DNA of 21,725 nucleotides from Flavobacteriales bacterium UBA1937 (GTDB lineage Bacteria > Bacteroidota > Bacteroidia > Flavobacteriales > Weeksellaceae): the NCBI GenBank assembly GCA_002337005.1, contig DDFD01000035.1, positions 1-21,725 of the forward strand, in the 5' to 3' direction. A model generated the notes under the pieces. That model did not search any database and was not told the origin of the DNA. It worked only from the letters and a program-made list of their open reading frames with translations. The translations under genes were made by a program, and so were the position numbers. Shown piece by piece: positions 5,606 through 12,931 of the stretch. The stretch's first letter is position 1; each line of letters starts with the position of its first letter.

Positions 5606-6481
5606 TTATATTGCCGAAGAAACTATGGCTTCGGAATTTATTTTTTTTATCAATCCTTGCAAAGTTTTGCCAGGTCCTACTTCTACAAAACTTGTAGCTC
5701 CATCTTTTATCATATTCTGTACAGACTGAGTCCATTTTACAGGTCCTGTAAGCTGAGAAATAAGATTTTTCTTAATTTCATCAGGATTAGAAACGGCGGT
5801 TGTTGTAATATTTTGATAAACCGGAATAGTAGCTTTTCTAAATTTAGTTTTTTCTATTGCTGCAGCTAGTCTTTCTTGCGCTGGTTGCATCAGAGGAGAA
5901 TGGAATGCACCGTTTACAGGAAGAATTAGAGCTCTTTTTGCACCTGCCGCTTTTAAGGCTTCACAAGCTTTTTCTACCGATGCTGTTTCTCCTGAAATTA
6001 CCAATTGACCTGGGCAATTATAATTAGCAGGCACTACAATTCCTTCAATCGAGGCACAAATCTCTTCTACCTTTGCGTCTTCTAATCCTAAAATAGCTGC
6101 CATAGAAGAAGGATTAATATCACAAGCTTCTTGCATGGCTAAAGCCCTTTCTGAAACCAATTTTAAACCATCTTCGAAAGAAAGAACTCCATTAGCAACT
6201 AATGCAGAAAACTCTCCTAAAGAATGCCCTGCTACCATCTGTGCTCCTGTGCCATCTATTGCCTTTACAGATGCTACTGAATGAATAAAAATGGCGGGTT
6301 GAGTTACTTTTGTCTTTTTAAGGTCTTCATCTGTTCCTTCGAACATTAATTTTAAAATATCAAAACCTAGGATTTCGTTTCCAAAATCCATCATATCTTT
6401 GATATCTTTTCTGCTGTCATAGAGTTCTTTTCCCATTCCTACGAATTGAGAACCTTGACCAGGAAATACAAGTGCTTTCAT
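5606..6481 (-). CDS. fabD: Malonyl-CoA:acyl carrier protein transacylase
   Basis: Transfers malonyl groups from CoA to ACP, supplying the chain-extension unit of type II fatty-acid synthesis in the cytoplasm. The 291 residues have the complete acyltransferase signature: FPGQGSQFVGMG with Gln9; GHSLGEFSAL with the nucleophile Ser87; Arg112 in ERALAMQ, which binds the malonyl carboxylate; NGAFHSPLM with catalytic His194; and VEVGPGKTLQGL near the end. The ATG at 6481 gives the standard MKALVFPGQGSQ N-terminus. It follows the LysM gene by 74 bases, and a strong terminator closes it. It is not next to fabH, fabG or acpP, as it is in many other bacteria. Confidence 0.97.
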   Translation of the reverse strand: MKALVFPGQGSQFVGMGKELYDSRKDIKDMMDFGNEILGFDILKLMFEGTDEDLKKTKVTQPAIFIHSVASVKAIDGTGAQMVAGHSLGEFSALVANGVLSFEDGLKLVSERALAMQEACDINPSSMAAILGLEDAKVEEICASIEGIVVPANYNCPGQLVISGETASVEKACEALKAAGAKRALILPVNGAFHSPLMQPAQERLAAAIEKTKFRKATIPVYQNITTTAVSNPDEIKKNLISQLTGPVKWTQSVQNMIKDGATSFVEVGPGKTLQGLIKKINSEAIVSSAI

Positions 6482-6502
6482 ATAAATAATGCGCTATTTT
6501 GA

Positions 6503-6521
6503 TTGGAAACTTCAGTTCCAA
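6503..6521. repeat. Small inverted repeat upstream of fabD
   Basis: TTGGAA (6503-6508) and TTCCAA (6516-6521) around a 7-base spacer, in the 74-base gap between the LysM gene and fabD. There is no T run after it on the - strand, so it is not an obvious terminator. It might be a regulator site or chance. Confidence 0.3.
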
Positions 6522-6555
6522 AATTTAGAAATTTATAATTATTAGTTTCTTATAT

Positions 6556-8490
6556 CTAAGGAATTAGTCTTACTACTCTACAACCAGTATTTATGTAGGC
6601 TCCTTCTTTGCTTTTTACAAATTCAAATTTAGTAGCTAATTGAGTTTGAGTTTTACTCATTTGTTTAAACAGTTCTCCTTTGCTATTCTCTCTGCTTAAC
6701 ATATCATTTACGACATCAAAACCTACTACAGCATATTTAGACGGAGATTTACAATATTGTTTTTTATAACTTTCTAGAATTTCTTTCTCAAAAGCTCCAT
6801 CCATATTGATTTTTCTATCCATTAGATATACCAAGCTTGCTTTTCTAAGACCTTCTTCATAGGTTTCAAAAGCTGGATTATAGCTCATACTAAATGCTTT
6901 AACACCAGCCGTTTCTGCTGCTAAATCTACCATTCTTTGAGCAAAATCCTTTCCTAATCCATCATCATCAGAAGCTAAAACTGCAATAATTGGCGCATTC
7001 TGACCTGTCATCATATTATTATCTAGTTGAATTTCTGCTGGAGAATTTACTATAATGATATTAGGATTTTTGATTTGTTTTTCCAGACTGCTTTTTATAT
7101 AAACCGAATTAGATTTATCAGTACCAGAAACCAAATAAATTTTTTGATCAGAATAAGCCTGAGAAACTTCTTTTACAATTCTATCTGCAAAAATCTGTTC
7201 ATCCGTTTCAGTAATGACCAAATTATTAAAACTTCTCAGTTCGGTAGAGTTAGCAAAAGGTGCTACTACAGGTATTTTTTTAGATTTCACATAGTCTAGA
7301 ACATCTAATACGCTAGACTTAAAAAACGGACCTATAATTAAATCTGTATTATCTTGATTGATTTGACTCAATGAATTTTTAAAAGAGCTTTCACTACCTG
7401 CATCTACTACTTTTACTTCTAATTTTTGTCCAGATTTAGCATTTCTTTCGATGGCCAATTTAGCACCAGTCAAAAAATCAGCAGCCATAGTTCTATATTT
7501 AGAATCTCCGGCATCAAAACCAAAAGGAAGCATCAAAACTATATTTAAAGCCCCATCATTTTTCTTAATATAAGCAGATTCTAATTTTTTAACTTTCAAA
7601 ACCATTCCTGCTTTTAAACCATCAGTTACTTTCGGGTTTAAGGTTAATAATTGGTCTAGCGTAATCCCAAATTTATTTAAAATCCCAAAAACAGTATCAC
7701 CATCTTGTACAGTGTAAGTTTGGTATTCATCTTCAGATAAAGCAGTTTCTTGTTTAGACGTTTTTTTGTCTTCTTGCCAAGATACAGTTTCTTTAACAGA
7801 CGAATTATTAGAATTTGGAGATTTTTTCACCTTGATTAGCGCACCTGGTTGAAGACCTTTTTCTTCTAAACCTGGATTCATCTCAAATAAATCTTTCTGA
7901 GAAATCCCGAAATTCTTGGTAATCTTATAATAATTATCTTTTGGTTGAATTACATAAGTTGCATCATCAGATTTCGGAGTTTCAATATTGGTTTTTGGCT
8001 CCTCTACAGAATATGTTTCTGCTGGTTTTGGAGCTATAGCAAATTCTCTATTGAATGCATTTTTATCTGCATATTTTTTCACATTTTCTGCTGGCAAAGT
8101 CACTTCATCTCCAATTTTAAGATGTGAATCTAACTCAGGATTCAGTTTTCTAAGGTCAGCTTCTGCAATGTGATATTGCTTGGTAATTCCGTAAATTGTT
8201 TGTTTAGGTTGAAGAACTATTTTAGTAACACTCCCCGAAATGGTAGCTACAGGTTTTTCTGCAGTATTTTTAGGTTTTTCGTTTGCTTTTTTACTGATGA
8301 CAAGAACATCACCAATATTGAGTTTCCCATCTTTAACTTTTGGGTTTAGTTTATAGAGTTCATCTATAGAAATTCCATATTTTTTCGAGATGCTATATGG
8401 ATTTTCTTTAGCTTCTACCGTGTGCGTTTTCTGTGCGAAAACCACTAAACCAGATACTGAAAAAGCGAATATCAGAAGTTTTTTCATCAT
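6556..8490 (-). CDS. Secreted protein with four LysM domains and a type 1 periplasmic-binding-like domain
   Basis: Exported envelope protein. The N-terminus MMKKLLIFAFSVSGLVVFAQ is a signal peptide with cleavage near residue 20. Four LysM repeats follow at about 23-66, 90-133, 178-222 and 258-302, each with the pattern YxI..KYGIS..xLxxLNP..x.GLxxGxxL, joined by K/P/S-rich linkers. LysM modules bind N-acetylglucosamine-containing glycans, so it should attach to peptidoglycan. Residues about 314-640 look like a type 1 periplasmic binding protein (amino-acid or LIV-receptor-like): LNIVLMLPFGFDAGD, then FLTGAKLAIERN, then LIIGPFFKSSVLDVLDYVKSKKIPVVAPFAN. There are no transport partners nearby, so the ligand is unknown. 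It lies 33 bases after bshC and upstream of fabD; a -7 box sits in the gap. Domain calls are solid; the function is not known to me. Confidence 0.88.
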   Translation of the reverse strand: MMKKLLIFAFSVSGLVVFAQKTHTVEAKENPYSISKKYGISIDELYKLNPKVKDGKLNIGDVLVISKKANEKPKNTAEKPVATISGSVTKIVLQPKQTIYGITKQYHIAEADLRKLNPELDSHLKIGDEVTLPAENVKKYADKNAFNREFAIAPKPAETYSVEEPKTNIETPKSDDATYVIQPKDNYYKITKNFGISQKDLFEMNPGLEEKGLQPGALIKVKKSPNSNNSSVKETVSWQEDKKTSKQETALSEDEYQTYTVQDGDTVFGILNKFGITLDQLLTLNPKVTDGLKAGMVLKVKKLESAYIKKNDGALNIVLMLPFGFDAGDSKYRTMAADFLTGAKLAIERNAKSGQKLEVKVVDAGSESSFKNSLSQINQDNTDLIIGPFFKSSVLDVLDYVKSKKIPVVAPFANSTELRSFNNLVITETDEQIFADRIVKEVSQAYSDQKIYLVSGTDKSNSVYIKSSLEKQIKNPNIIIVNSPAEIQLDNNMMTGQNAPIIAVLASDDDGLGKDFAQRMVDLAAETAGVKAFSMSYNPAFETYEEGLRKASLVYLMDRKINMDGAFEKEILESYKKQYCKSPSKYAVVGFDVVNDMLSRENSKGELFKQMSKTQTQLATKFEFVKSKEGAYINTGCRVVRLIP

Positions 8491-8504
8491 TTTTAAATAA
8501 AGTA

Positions 8505-8512
8505 CAAAAATA
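8505..8512 (-). promoter_or_regulatory. Possible internal -7 box for the LysM gene and fabD
   Basis: TATTTTTG on the - strand matches TAnnTTTG and lies 14 bases before the LysM gene ATG, in the bshC-LysM gap. The -33 position falls in the end of bshC and reads ATGG, so support is only partial. Confidence 0.4.
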
Positions 8513-8523
8513 CTGCTTTCTGT

Positions 8524-10092
8524 TTAATTTTCCATTAAAATTAACACTGAATTAACAACATCCATTTCTTTGTAGCAATTATCAAGCCATTGAGCGCCAT
8601 TTTCGGAAAAAAATTGACTAAAATTAATCACTCTTTCTTGCCAATTTCCCGAAGGATGAATGTCGTAATATAACGTTTGCAAAAAGTGAATATGGTCTGA
8701 TTGTTTTATTCTTTCGGCTCTTAAGAGGCGTTTTTTCATCCTTTCGAAGCTTTTTAATTGTCTTGTCTCTTCTGCTTCTACTAAATTTCTAAAAGTTTTA
8801 TCTGTGAGAGCAGCTTTATCTTTCAGCTCATCAAATTGATTTTTTAGCAGCAATTCTCTTTGGTCAACCAAAGGTTTAAGAGCTGAATTTTGCATCAATT
8901 TTTCATTTAATTTAGCCTGAAAATCACCAAAAAAGCATTCCAACTCCATTCCAGATTTTTCTATTTTTTTTAAAGTTTTTTCTTTCAAAAAAAGCATAGA
9001 ATTTCTAGGAATAAGAATAGGAAAAGGCAGATTAAAATGCTCAAAAACATCGGGCATTTCTAGCCAATACATAATTTCTGCATTACCCCCAATATAAGCC
9101 ACATTGGGCAATACTTTTTCCTGAAAAACAGGTCTTAGCAAAGCGTTCGGAGAAATTCTAGACCAGTCTTTGGAAAGCTCATCAAACGAAATCTCGGGAT
9201 TTCTATCTACAAGTTCAAAACCATCTCCTTTTGCCGAAATTCTATCTCTGGTATCTGTTAAATAAAACAAATTAATTTCTCTAGGATTTACTTGCACTTT
9301 GCCATATTTCTCGGTTAAAAATTTAATATTTTTTTGAGAAAAATGATAGGTAATTTGATTTTTGAGTTCATCTGAAAAAATATCTGCCATTTGGCTTTTC
9401 AGCGCGGAATCATCTCCATCAATCATCAATAAGCCATATTCTGCAAAAAGTTCTTGAACCAAATTTCTGGTAGCTTCGGTAAGTGTTTTTCCTTTTTGAT
9501 AAGATTTTTTCATCAAAAGAATGAGCTGCGTACCAAAAACATCGTCTTTAAATTCTTTTTCAAATTCGTCAATAAATGAAATATCATCTATTACAATTCT
9601 ACCAACTGCACCGCCAGATTTGCCTTTGATTTGATAAAAATTTTGAGAAGTTTTAAAATGGTTAATTTCTTCAAAATCATGGTCTTCTGTTGCCATCCAA
9701 AAAACAGGAACGAAATTTTTGTCTGAATTTTGACTGAGAAAATCTGCCGTTTTGATGGTTTGTAAAATTTTATAAACAAAAAAAGCAGGGCCAGAAAAAA
9801 GATTCAACTGGTGACCTGTAACTACTGTAAACGTATTTTCCTGAGAAAGCAAATTTATATTATTAATTTGTTTATCAGAAAGTTGCAGTTCTTTTAATTG
9901 ATGCTTAAAAACATTTACTAAAATATTTCTTTGATCTTGAGAAAAAGATTTTGATTTTTCTTCTGCTTTAGAAAGAGCATTTTGCAAAGAAAACCGATAA
10001 GATGAAAACTGTGGAATTTCTAGATTCAGAAAATCCTTAATCAATTGAGGGATGCTTCCAATATTTTGAAATGGAATTTTTGATTTCAACAT
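8524..10092 (-). CDS. bshC: Bacillithiol biosynthesis cysteine-adding enzyme BshC
   Basis: Proposed last step of bacillithiol synthesis: addition of cysteine to glucosaminyl malate, giving the main low-molecular-weight thiol of many Firmicutes and Bacteroidota; cytoplasmic. The 522 residues match the usual 520-545. Recognisable segments are FTVVTGHQLNLFSGPAFFVYK (about 88-108) and FVPVFWMATEDHDFEEINHF (127-146), which belong to the Rossmann-like core, a later NVAYIGGNAEIMYWLEM segment, and a charged helical stretch (about 375-460) that corresponds to the family's coiled coil. It starts 9 bases after the porin stop and ends 33 bases before the LysM gene, so it is probably cotranscribed with the porin. 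bshA and bshB are not in this window. Confidence 0.94.
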   Translation of the reverse strand: MLKSKIPFQNIGSIPQLIKDFLNLEIPQFSSYRFSLQNALSKAEEKSKSFSQDQRNILVNVFKHQLKELQLSDKQINNINLLSQENTFTVVTGHQLNLFSGPAFFVYKILQTIKTADFLSQNSDKNFVPVFWMATEDHDFEEINHFKTSQNFYQIKGKSGGAVGRIVIDDISFIDEFEKEFKDDVFGTQLILLMKKSYQKGKTLTEATRNLVQELFAEYGLLMIDGDDSALKSQMADIFSDELKNQITYHFSQKNIKFLTEKYGKVQVNPREINLFYLTDTRDRISAKGDGFELVDRNPEISFDELSKDWSRISPNALLRPVFQEKVLPNVAYIGGNAEIMYWLEMPDVFEHFNLPFPILIPRNSMLFLKEKTLKKIEKSGMELECFFGDFQAKLNEKLMQNSALKPLVDQRELLLKNQFDELKDKAALTDKTFRNLVEAEETRQLKSFERMKKRLLRAERIKQSDHIHFLQTLYYDIHPSGNWQERVINFSQFFSENGAQWLDNCYKEMDVVNSVLILMEN

Positions 10093-10101
10093 TAGGCAAA
10101 A

Positions 10102-12024
10102 TTAATGAAATATATACCAAACGATTCCCAAATTCAATCGAAAATCATAAATAGGATAATTAGGCGCTGTAAATGATTTGTTTTTCATAAACGTAGTATT
10201 AAAATGCTGCGCTTCAGCAAAAATCATCATTCTTTTTACCTTCATATTAAAATAAGCATCTGCAATGGGTTGACCGCCAATAGAAGTACCACTATTAGAA
10301 AGAACAAACTCATTAAGCACTGGGAAATAATCTCTTGATTTGAATTTGCTGAAATAGTAAGCTTTAATTCCAGTTTGGATTTCTGCCGCATTTTTAAATG
10401 CTTTTGATTGATAAAAAACATTTAATCTTCCTACAAAATTAGGCATTGGCAAGAGTTCTTTTTGCGACAATGCACTTTGGAAAAGCAATTTGGTATTGAA
10501 ATTTAGTTTCCAATATTTCAAGGTAGCTTCTCCACCAATTTGTGAAATATTTACCGCTTCAGAACTTTGTTTCGGAAGAAAATCTGTGCCAAAATAAGCA
10601 AAATTGTCTATTCTAAAATAATTAGCAAAAACAGAACTTTCGAACCATTTTAAATTGACTTTACCTCCAATTTCTGTAATGCTTTGGTTTTTGGCTCCAC
10701 CAAAATTGTAGTTGAAATTCTGATAAAAAGACGGATTCATCAAATAATTAAAACTAGGAATAGCAGATTGAAAATTAACGTGAGCGTCTAAAATATACCC
10801 TTTGATTGGTTCTAGTTTTAGTAAATTCTCTGACCTTAGATAGTTTCCAAAAGATTTACCATTAGAATATTCTAAGAAAGATTTAACATCTACTTTGTCC
10901 CAAAGTTTAATTTCTAAATTACCAACCGCACCTAATCTATTTTCTTTGTTTTCCGTAGGAATTACTACGCCTACAGCAGTAGGAAGGTCTCTATCCGTTC
11001 CTAGATTAATCAATTGATGTCTAAAACCAGCTTCTAGTTTAAATGTTTTTTTATCAAAAACCAAACTGATGGTATTGCTTAGATTTTTAGAAAATTTGTA
11101 AGAATAGGTGTCAAATTTACTTACGTATGGACTTGCATAATAACTTTCGGCAGCAGCCTCTATAAATCTATATTTATTGGCCTGATGAAACAAAGTATGT
11201 CTCAGCTTAAATGGATATTTTTCTGAATTGACAAACTGGAATTCTTGAGAAAAATAATATCTTCTGGTAGAAAATCTAGAATCTGAACTTAGTAAATTTA
11301 CAGAGAGATTCTGTCTGTTATTAAATCTACTATCATCTCCTAAAAACAGGCTTACATCTTCTAGCCCTGCATTTTCTTCATTGTTTACATTTTGATGAAT
11401 ATAGTGCGTATAAAATTGGTATCTATTATTTTTAGAATTAAAATGCGAAGAAAAAGTGATGTTATTAGAAGATGCTAAACTTCTGCGATACAATCCTTGA
11501 GAACGAAGCCCCATATATTCTACTGCAATATTAAAATTTTTACCTACATTTTGGGTATAGGTGGTGGTAAGTGCAGCACCTTGTTTCATTGCATTATGAT
11601 AGACAAAAGAAGTGGTAGGTGTTTTTACATCATAATACTTCACATCATCAATCCCTATGATAAAATGTGACTTATTGGCTGGCAGCAAAGCTAAGTTTTG
11701 TTCTTTATTTACAGAAAAAACCAAATCTTGAAACCCTGAACCTATATTAGCAAACTGAATTTTTCCAAAATTATCTCTATTGTTAAATTGAGAAAACTGA
11801 TAAGATTTATCTGCTGTAAAAACGGTATCAAAAACTTTTTTTTCAGAGAATTGATGGTAAATTAGATAATCATTAATGGTGGGTTTAAAGATTTTGACAG
11901 AATCTTTCCCTCCTTTATCCACAACCAAGGTATCTGAAGTGGAGGTTCTATTCTTTGGATTTGTAATAATCTGTGCCTTAGCAAAACTTACAAATAAAAG
12001 TATGATAAAAAATAGGTATCTCAT
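10102..12024 (-). CDS. Putative outer-membrane porin (Porin_10 type)
   Basis: Predicted outer-membrane beta-barrel of about 640 residues. A clear signal peptide MRYLFFIILLFVSFAKAQ is followed by long alternating aromatic/polar strands (for example YQFYTHYIHQNV, RRYYFSQEFQFVNS, KLNFNTKLLFQSALS) and ends with the strand RLNLGIVWYIFH, typical of barrel C-termini. The pattern fits the Bacteroidota 'putative porin' family; the substrate is unknown. I chose the ATG at 12024 over the upstream ATG at 12081: the signal peptide starts there, and a consensus -7 box (TACTTTTG, 12042-12049) lies between the two, so the longer form would begin upstream of its own promoter. It is the first gene of a - strand cluster continuing into bshC with a 9-bp gap. 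Confidence 0.85.
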   Translation of the reverse strand: MRYLFFIILLFVSFAKAQIITNPKNRTSTSDTLVVDKGGKDSVKIFKPTINDYLIYHQFSEKKVFDTVFTADKSYQFSQFNNRDNFGKIQFANIGSGFQDLVFSVNKEQNLALLPANKSHFIIGIDDVKYYDVKTPTTSFVYHNAMKQGAALTTTYTQNVGKNFNIAVEYMGLRSQGLYRRSLASSNNITFSSHFNSKNNRYQFYTHYIHQNVNNEENAGLEDVSLFLGDDSRFNNRQNLSVNLLSSDSRFSTRRYYFSQEFQFVNSEKYPFKLRHTLFHQANKYRFIEAAAESYYASPYVSKFDTYSYKFSKNLSNTISLVFDKKTFKLEAGFRHQLINLGTDRDLPTAVGVVIPTENKENRLGAVGNLEIKLWDKVDVKSFLEYSNGKSFGNYLRSENLLKLEPIKGYILDAHVNFQSAIPSFNYLMNPSFYQNFNYNFGGAKNQSITEIGGKVNLKWFESSVFANYFRIDNFAYFGTDFLPKQSSEAVNISQIGGEATLKYWKLNFNTKLLFQSALSQKELLPMPNFVGRLNVFYQSKAFKNAAEIQTGIKAYYFSKFKSRDYFPVLNEFVLSNSGTSIGGQPIADAYFNMKVKRMMIFAEAQHFNTTFMKNKSFTAPNYPIYDFRLNLGIVWYIFH

Positions 12025-12041
12025 TATGAAATTTTGAAATA

Positions 12042-12049
12042 CAAAAGTA
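12042..12049 (-). promoter_or_regulatory. -7 box for the porin-bshC cluster
   Basis: TACTTTTG on the - strand matches TAnnTTTG, 17 bases before the preferred porin ATG. The -33 position reads CTTT, a partial match. It decides the porin start codon choice. Confidence 0.6.
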
Positions 12050-12102
12050 ATGAAAAATGGGAAATAAAAAAGGTTACTCAAAATTCAGAAAATAAGTTAA
12101 GT

Positions 12103-12136
12103 AAAATTTTAATATTGATAATTAAAATTTTAATAT
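12103..12136. promoter_or_regulatory. 13-bp direct repeats in the divergent promoter region
   Basis: AAAATTTTAATAT occurs at 12103-12115 and again at 12124-12136, 21 bp apart, about two helical turns. Each copy contains the palindrome AAAATTTT. They lie between the porin and the 214-residue secreted protein gene and run into the -7 box of the latter. Two phased sites suggest a regulator operator, but the sequence is very AT-rich and chance is possible. Confidence 0.4.
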
Positions 12137-12143
12137 ATCTTTA
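12114..12143 (+). promoter_or_regulatory. Candidate promoter for the 214-residue secreted protein
   Basis: ATTG (12114-12117) and TATCTTTA (12136-12143) with an 18-bp spacer come close to the Bacteroidota consensus; the last base of the -7 box is A where G is usual. The ATG follows 26 bases downstream. Confidence 0.45.
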
Positions 12144-12168
12144 CTGAACCAATCAAATAATTAATTCT

Positions 12169-12813
12169 ATGAATACAAAAGCTACATTTCTGATATCAAT
12201 ATTCCCTCTGTTCTATAGTGGACAAACTATTGCTAATCGAAGCATTTCTGATATTATAAACTATGACATTAAAAAAAAATCTACCGAAGACATAGATGGA
12301 ACTCCATATCTATCAGACACTTTTTCTATCTCAAAAATTAATCACATAACAAATTCTGTAGAAACTAGATATAACATTTACACTGATGAAATAGAATTTA
12401 AGTTAAACAACAACATTTACATTTTACCAAAAGACGAAAGCTTATATGACACTATAACTCAGAGTGATGGGACTATAATTAAACTAATACAGGGATCCTA
12501 TTATTTTGTACTTAGTAAATTTCCAAAATTAAATTTATTGAGTAAAGAAAAAATATCCATAGATAAAAATGAGACGTTACTAAAAAACGGATACAATAAA
12601 GAGGAAACACCATCCTACATAAAAGAAAAAACAATATATTATATTCTTTATAATGATAAATTAATAAGAATAGATAAGAATTTTGACATATTAAAAACCA
12701 ATTTAGATAAAAAAGAAATAGTTGATTATCTTAAAAAGAATAAGCCATCTGTAAAAAATTCCGAAAATTTACTTGAACTTACAAAGTTCCTAAATTCAAT
12801 TAATATAGATTAG
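12169..12813 (+). CDS. Secreted protein of unknown function
   Basis: I do not recognise a characterised function. The 214 residues begin with a signal peptide (MNTKATFLISIFPLFYSGQ, cleavage near 19). The middle contains DGTPYLSDTF (43-52) and TRYNIYTDEIEF (66-77), a pattern I associate with a broad group of uncharacterised secreted Flavobacteriia proteins of the form 'GxPYLxxxF ... RYNxYxDExE'. The C-terminal third is lysine-rich and helical (KKEIVDYLKKNKPSVKNSENL). No catalytic motif, lipobox or membrane segment other than the signal is visible. Base composition looks more AT-rich than the neighbours. It is monocistronic, on the opposite strand from both neighbours, with its own candidate promoter and a terminator downstream. 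Confidence 0.8.
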   Translation: MNTKATFLISIFPLFYSGQTIANRSISDIINYDIKKKSTEDIDGTPYLSDTFSISKINHITNSVETRYNIYTDEIEFKLNNNIYILPKDESLYDTITQSDGTIIKLIQGSYYFVLSKFPKLNLLSKEKISIDKNETLLKNGYNKEETPSYIKEKTIYYILYNDKLIRIDKNFDILKTNLDKKEIVDYLKKNKPSVKNSENLLELTKFLNSINID

Positions 12814-12879
12814 TTTCTATTTAATTGTAATTAATCTAATTAGCGCAACTTCATCCATTTATCTAACAACAGAAAAAGC

Positions 12880-12909
12880 AAGAGGCTACCTCGATTGAGG
12901 TAGCCTCTT
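12880..12909. terminator. Strong bidirectional terminator hairpin
   Basis: A perfect 13-bp stem AAGAGGCTACCTC (12880-12892) / GAGGTAGCCTCTT (12897-12909) with loop GATT sits between convergent genes: 66 bases after the stop of the secreted protein and 22 bases after the SusD stop. On the - strand it is followed by TTGCTTTTT-like sequence, which favours its use by the susCD transcript. On the + strand only AT-rich sequence follows. Confidence 0.88.
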
Positions 12910-12931
12910 AAATTATATATATAAAACTAAA

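Noticed and set aside
5514..5735. ORF on the - strand bridging fabD and the GHMP kinase
   Set aside because: It overlaps two certain genes in another frame, crosses the fabD terminator and has no domain-like sequence.
12025..12081. Longer porin N-terminus starting at the ATG at 12081
   Set aside because: It would add a second hydrophobic stretch before a good signal peptide and start upstream of the -7 box.
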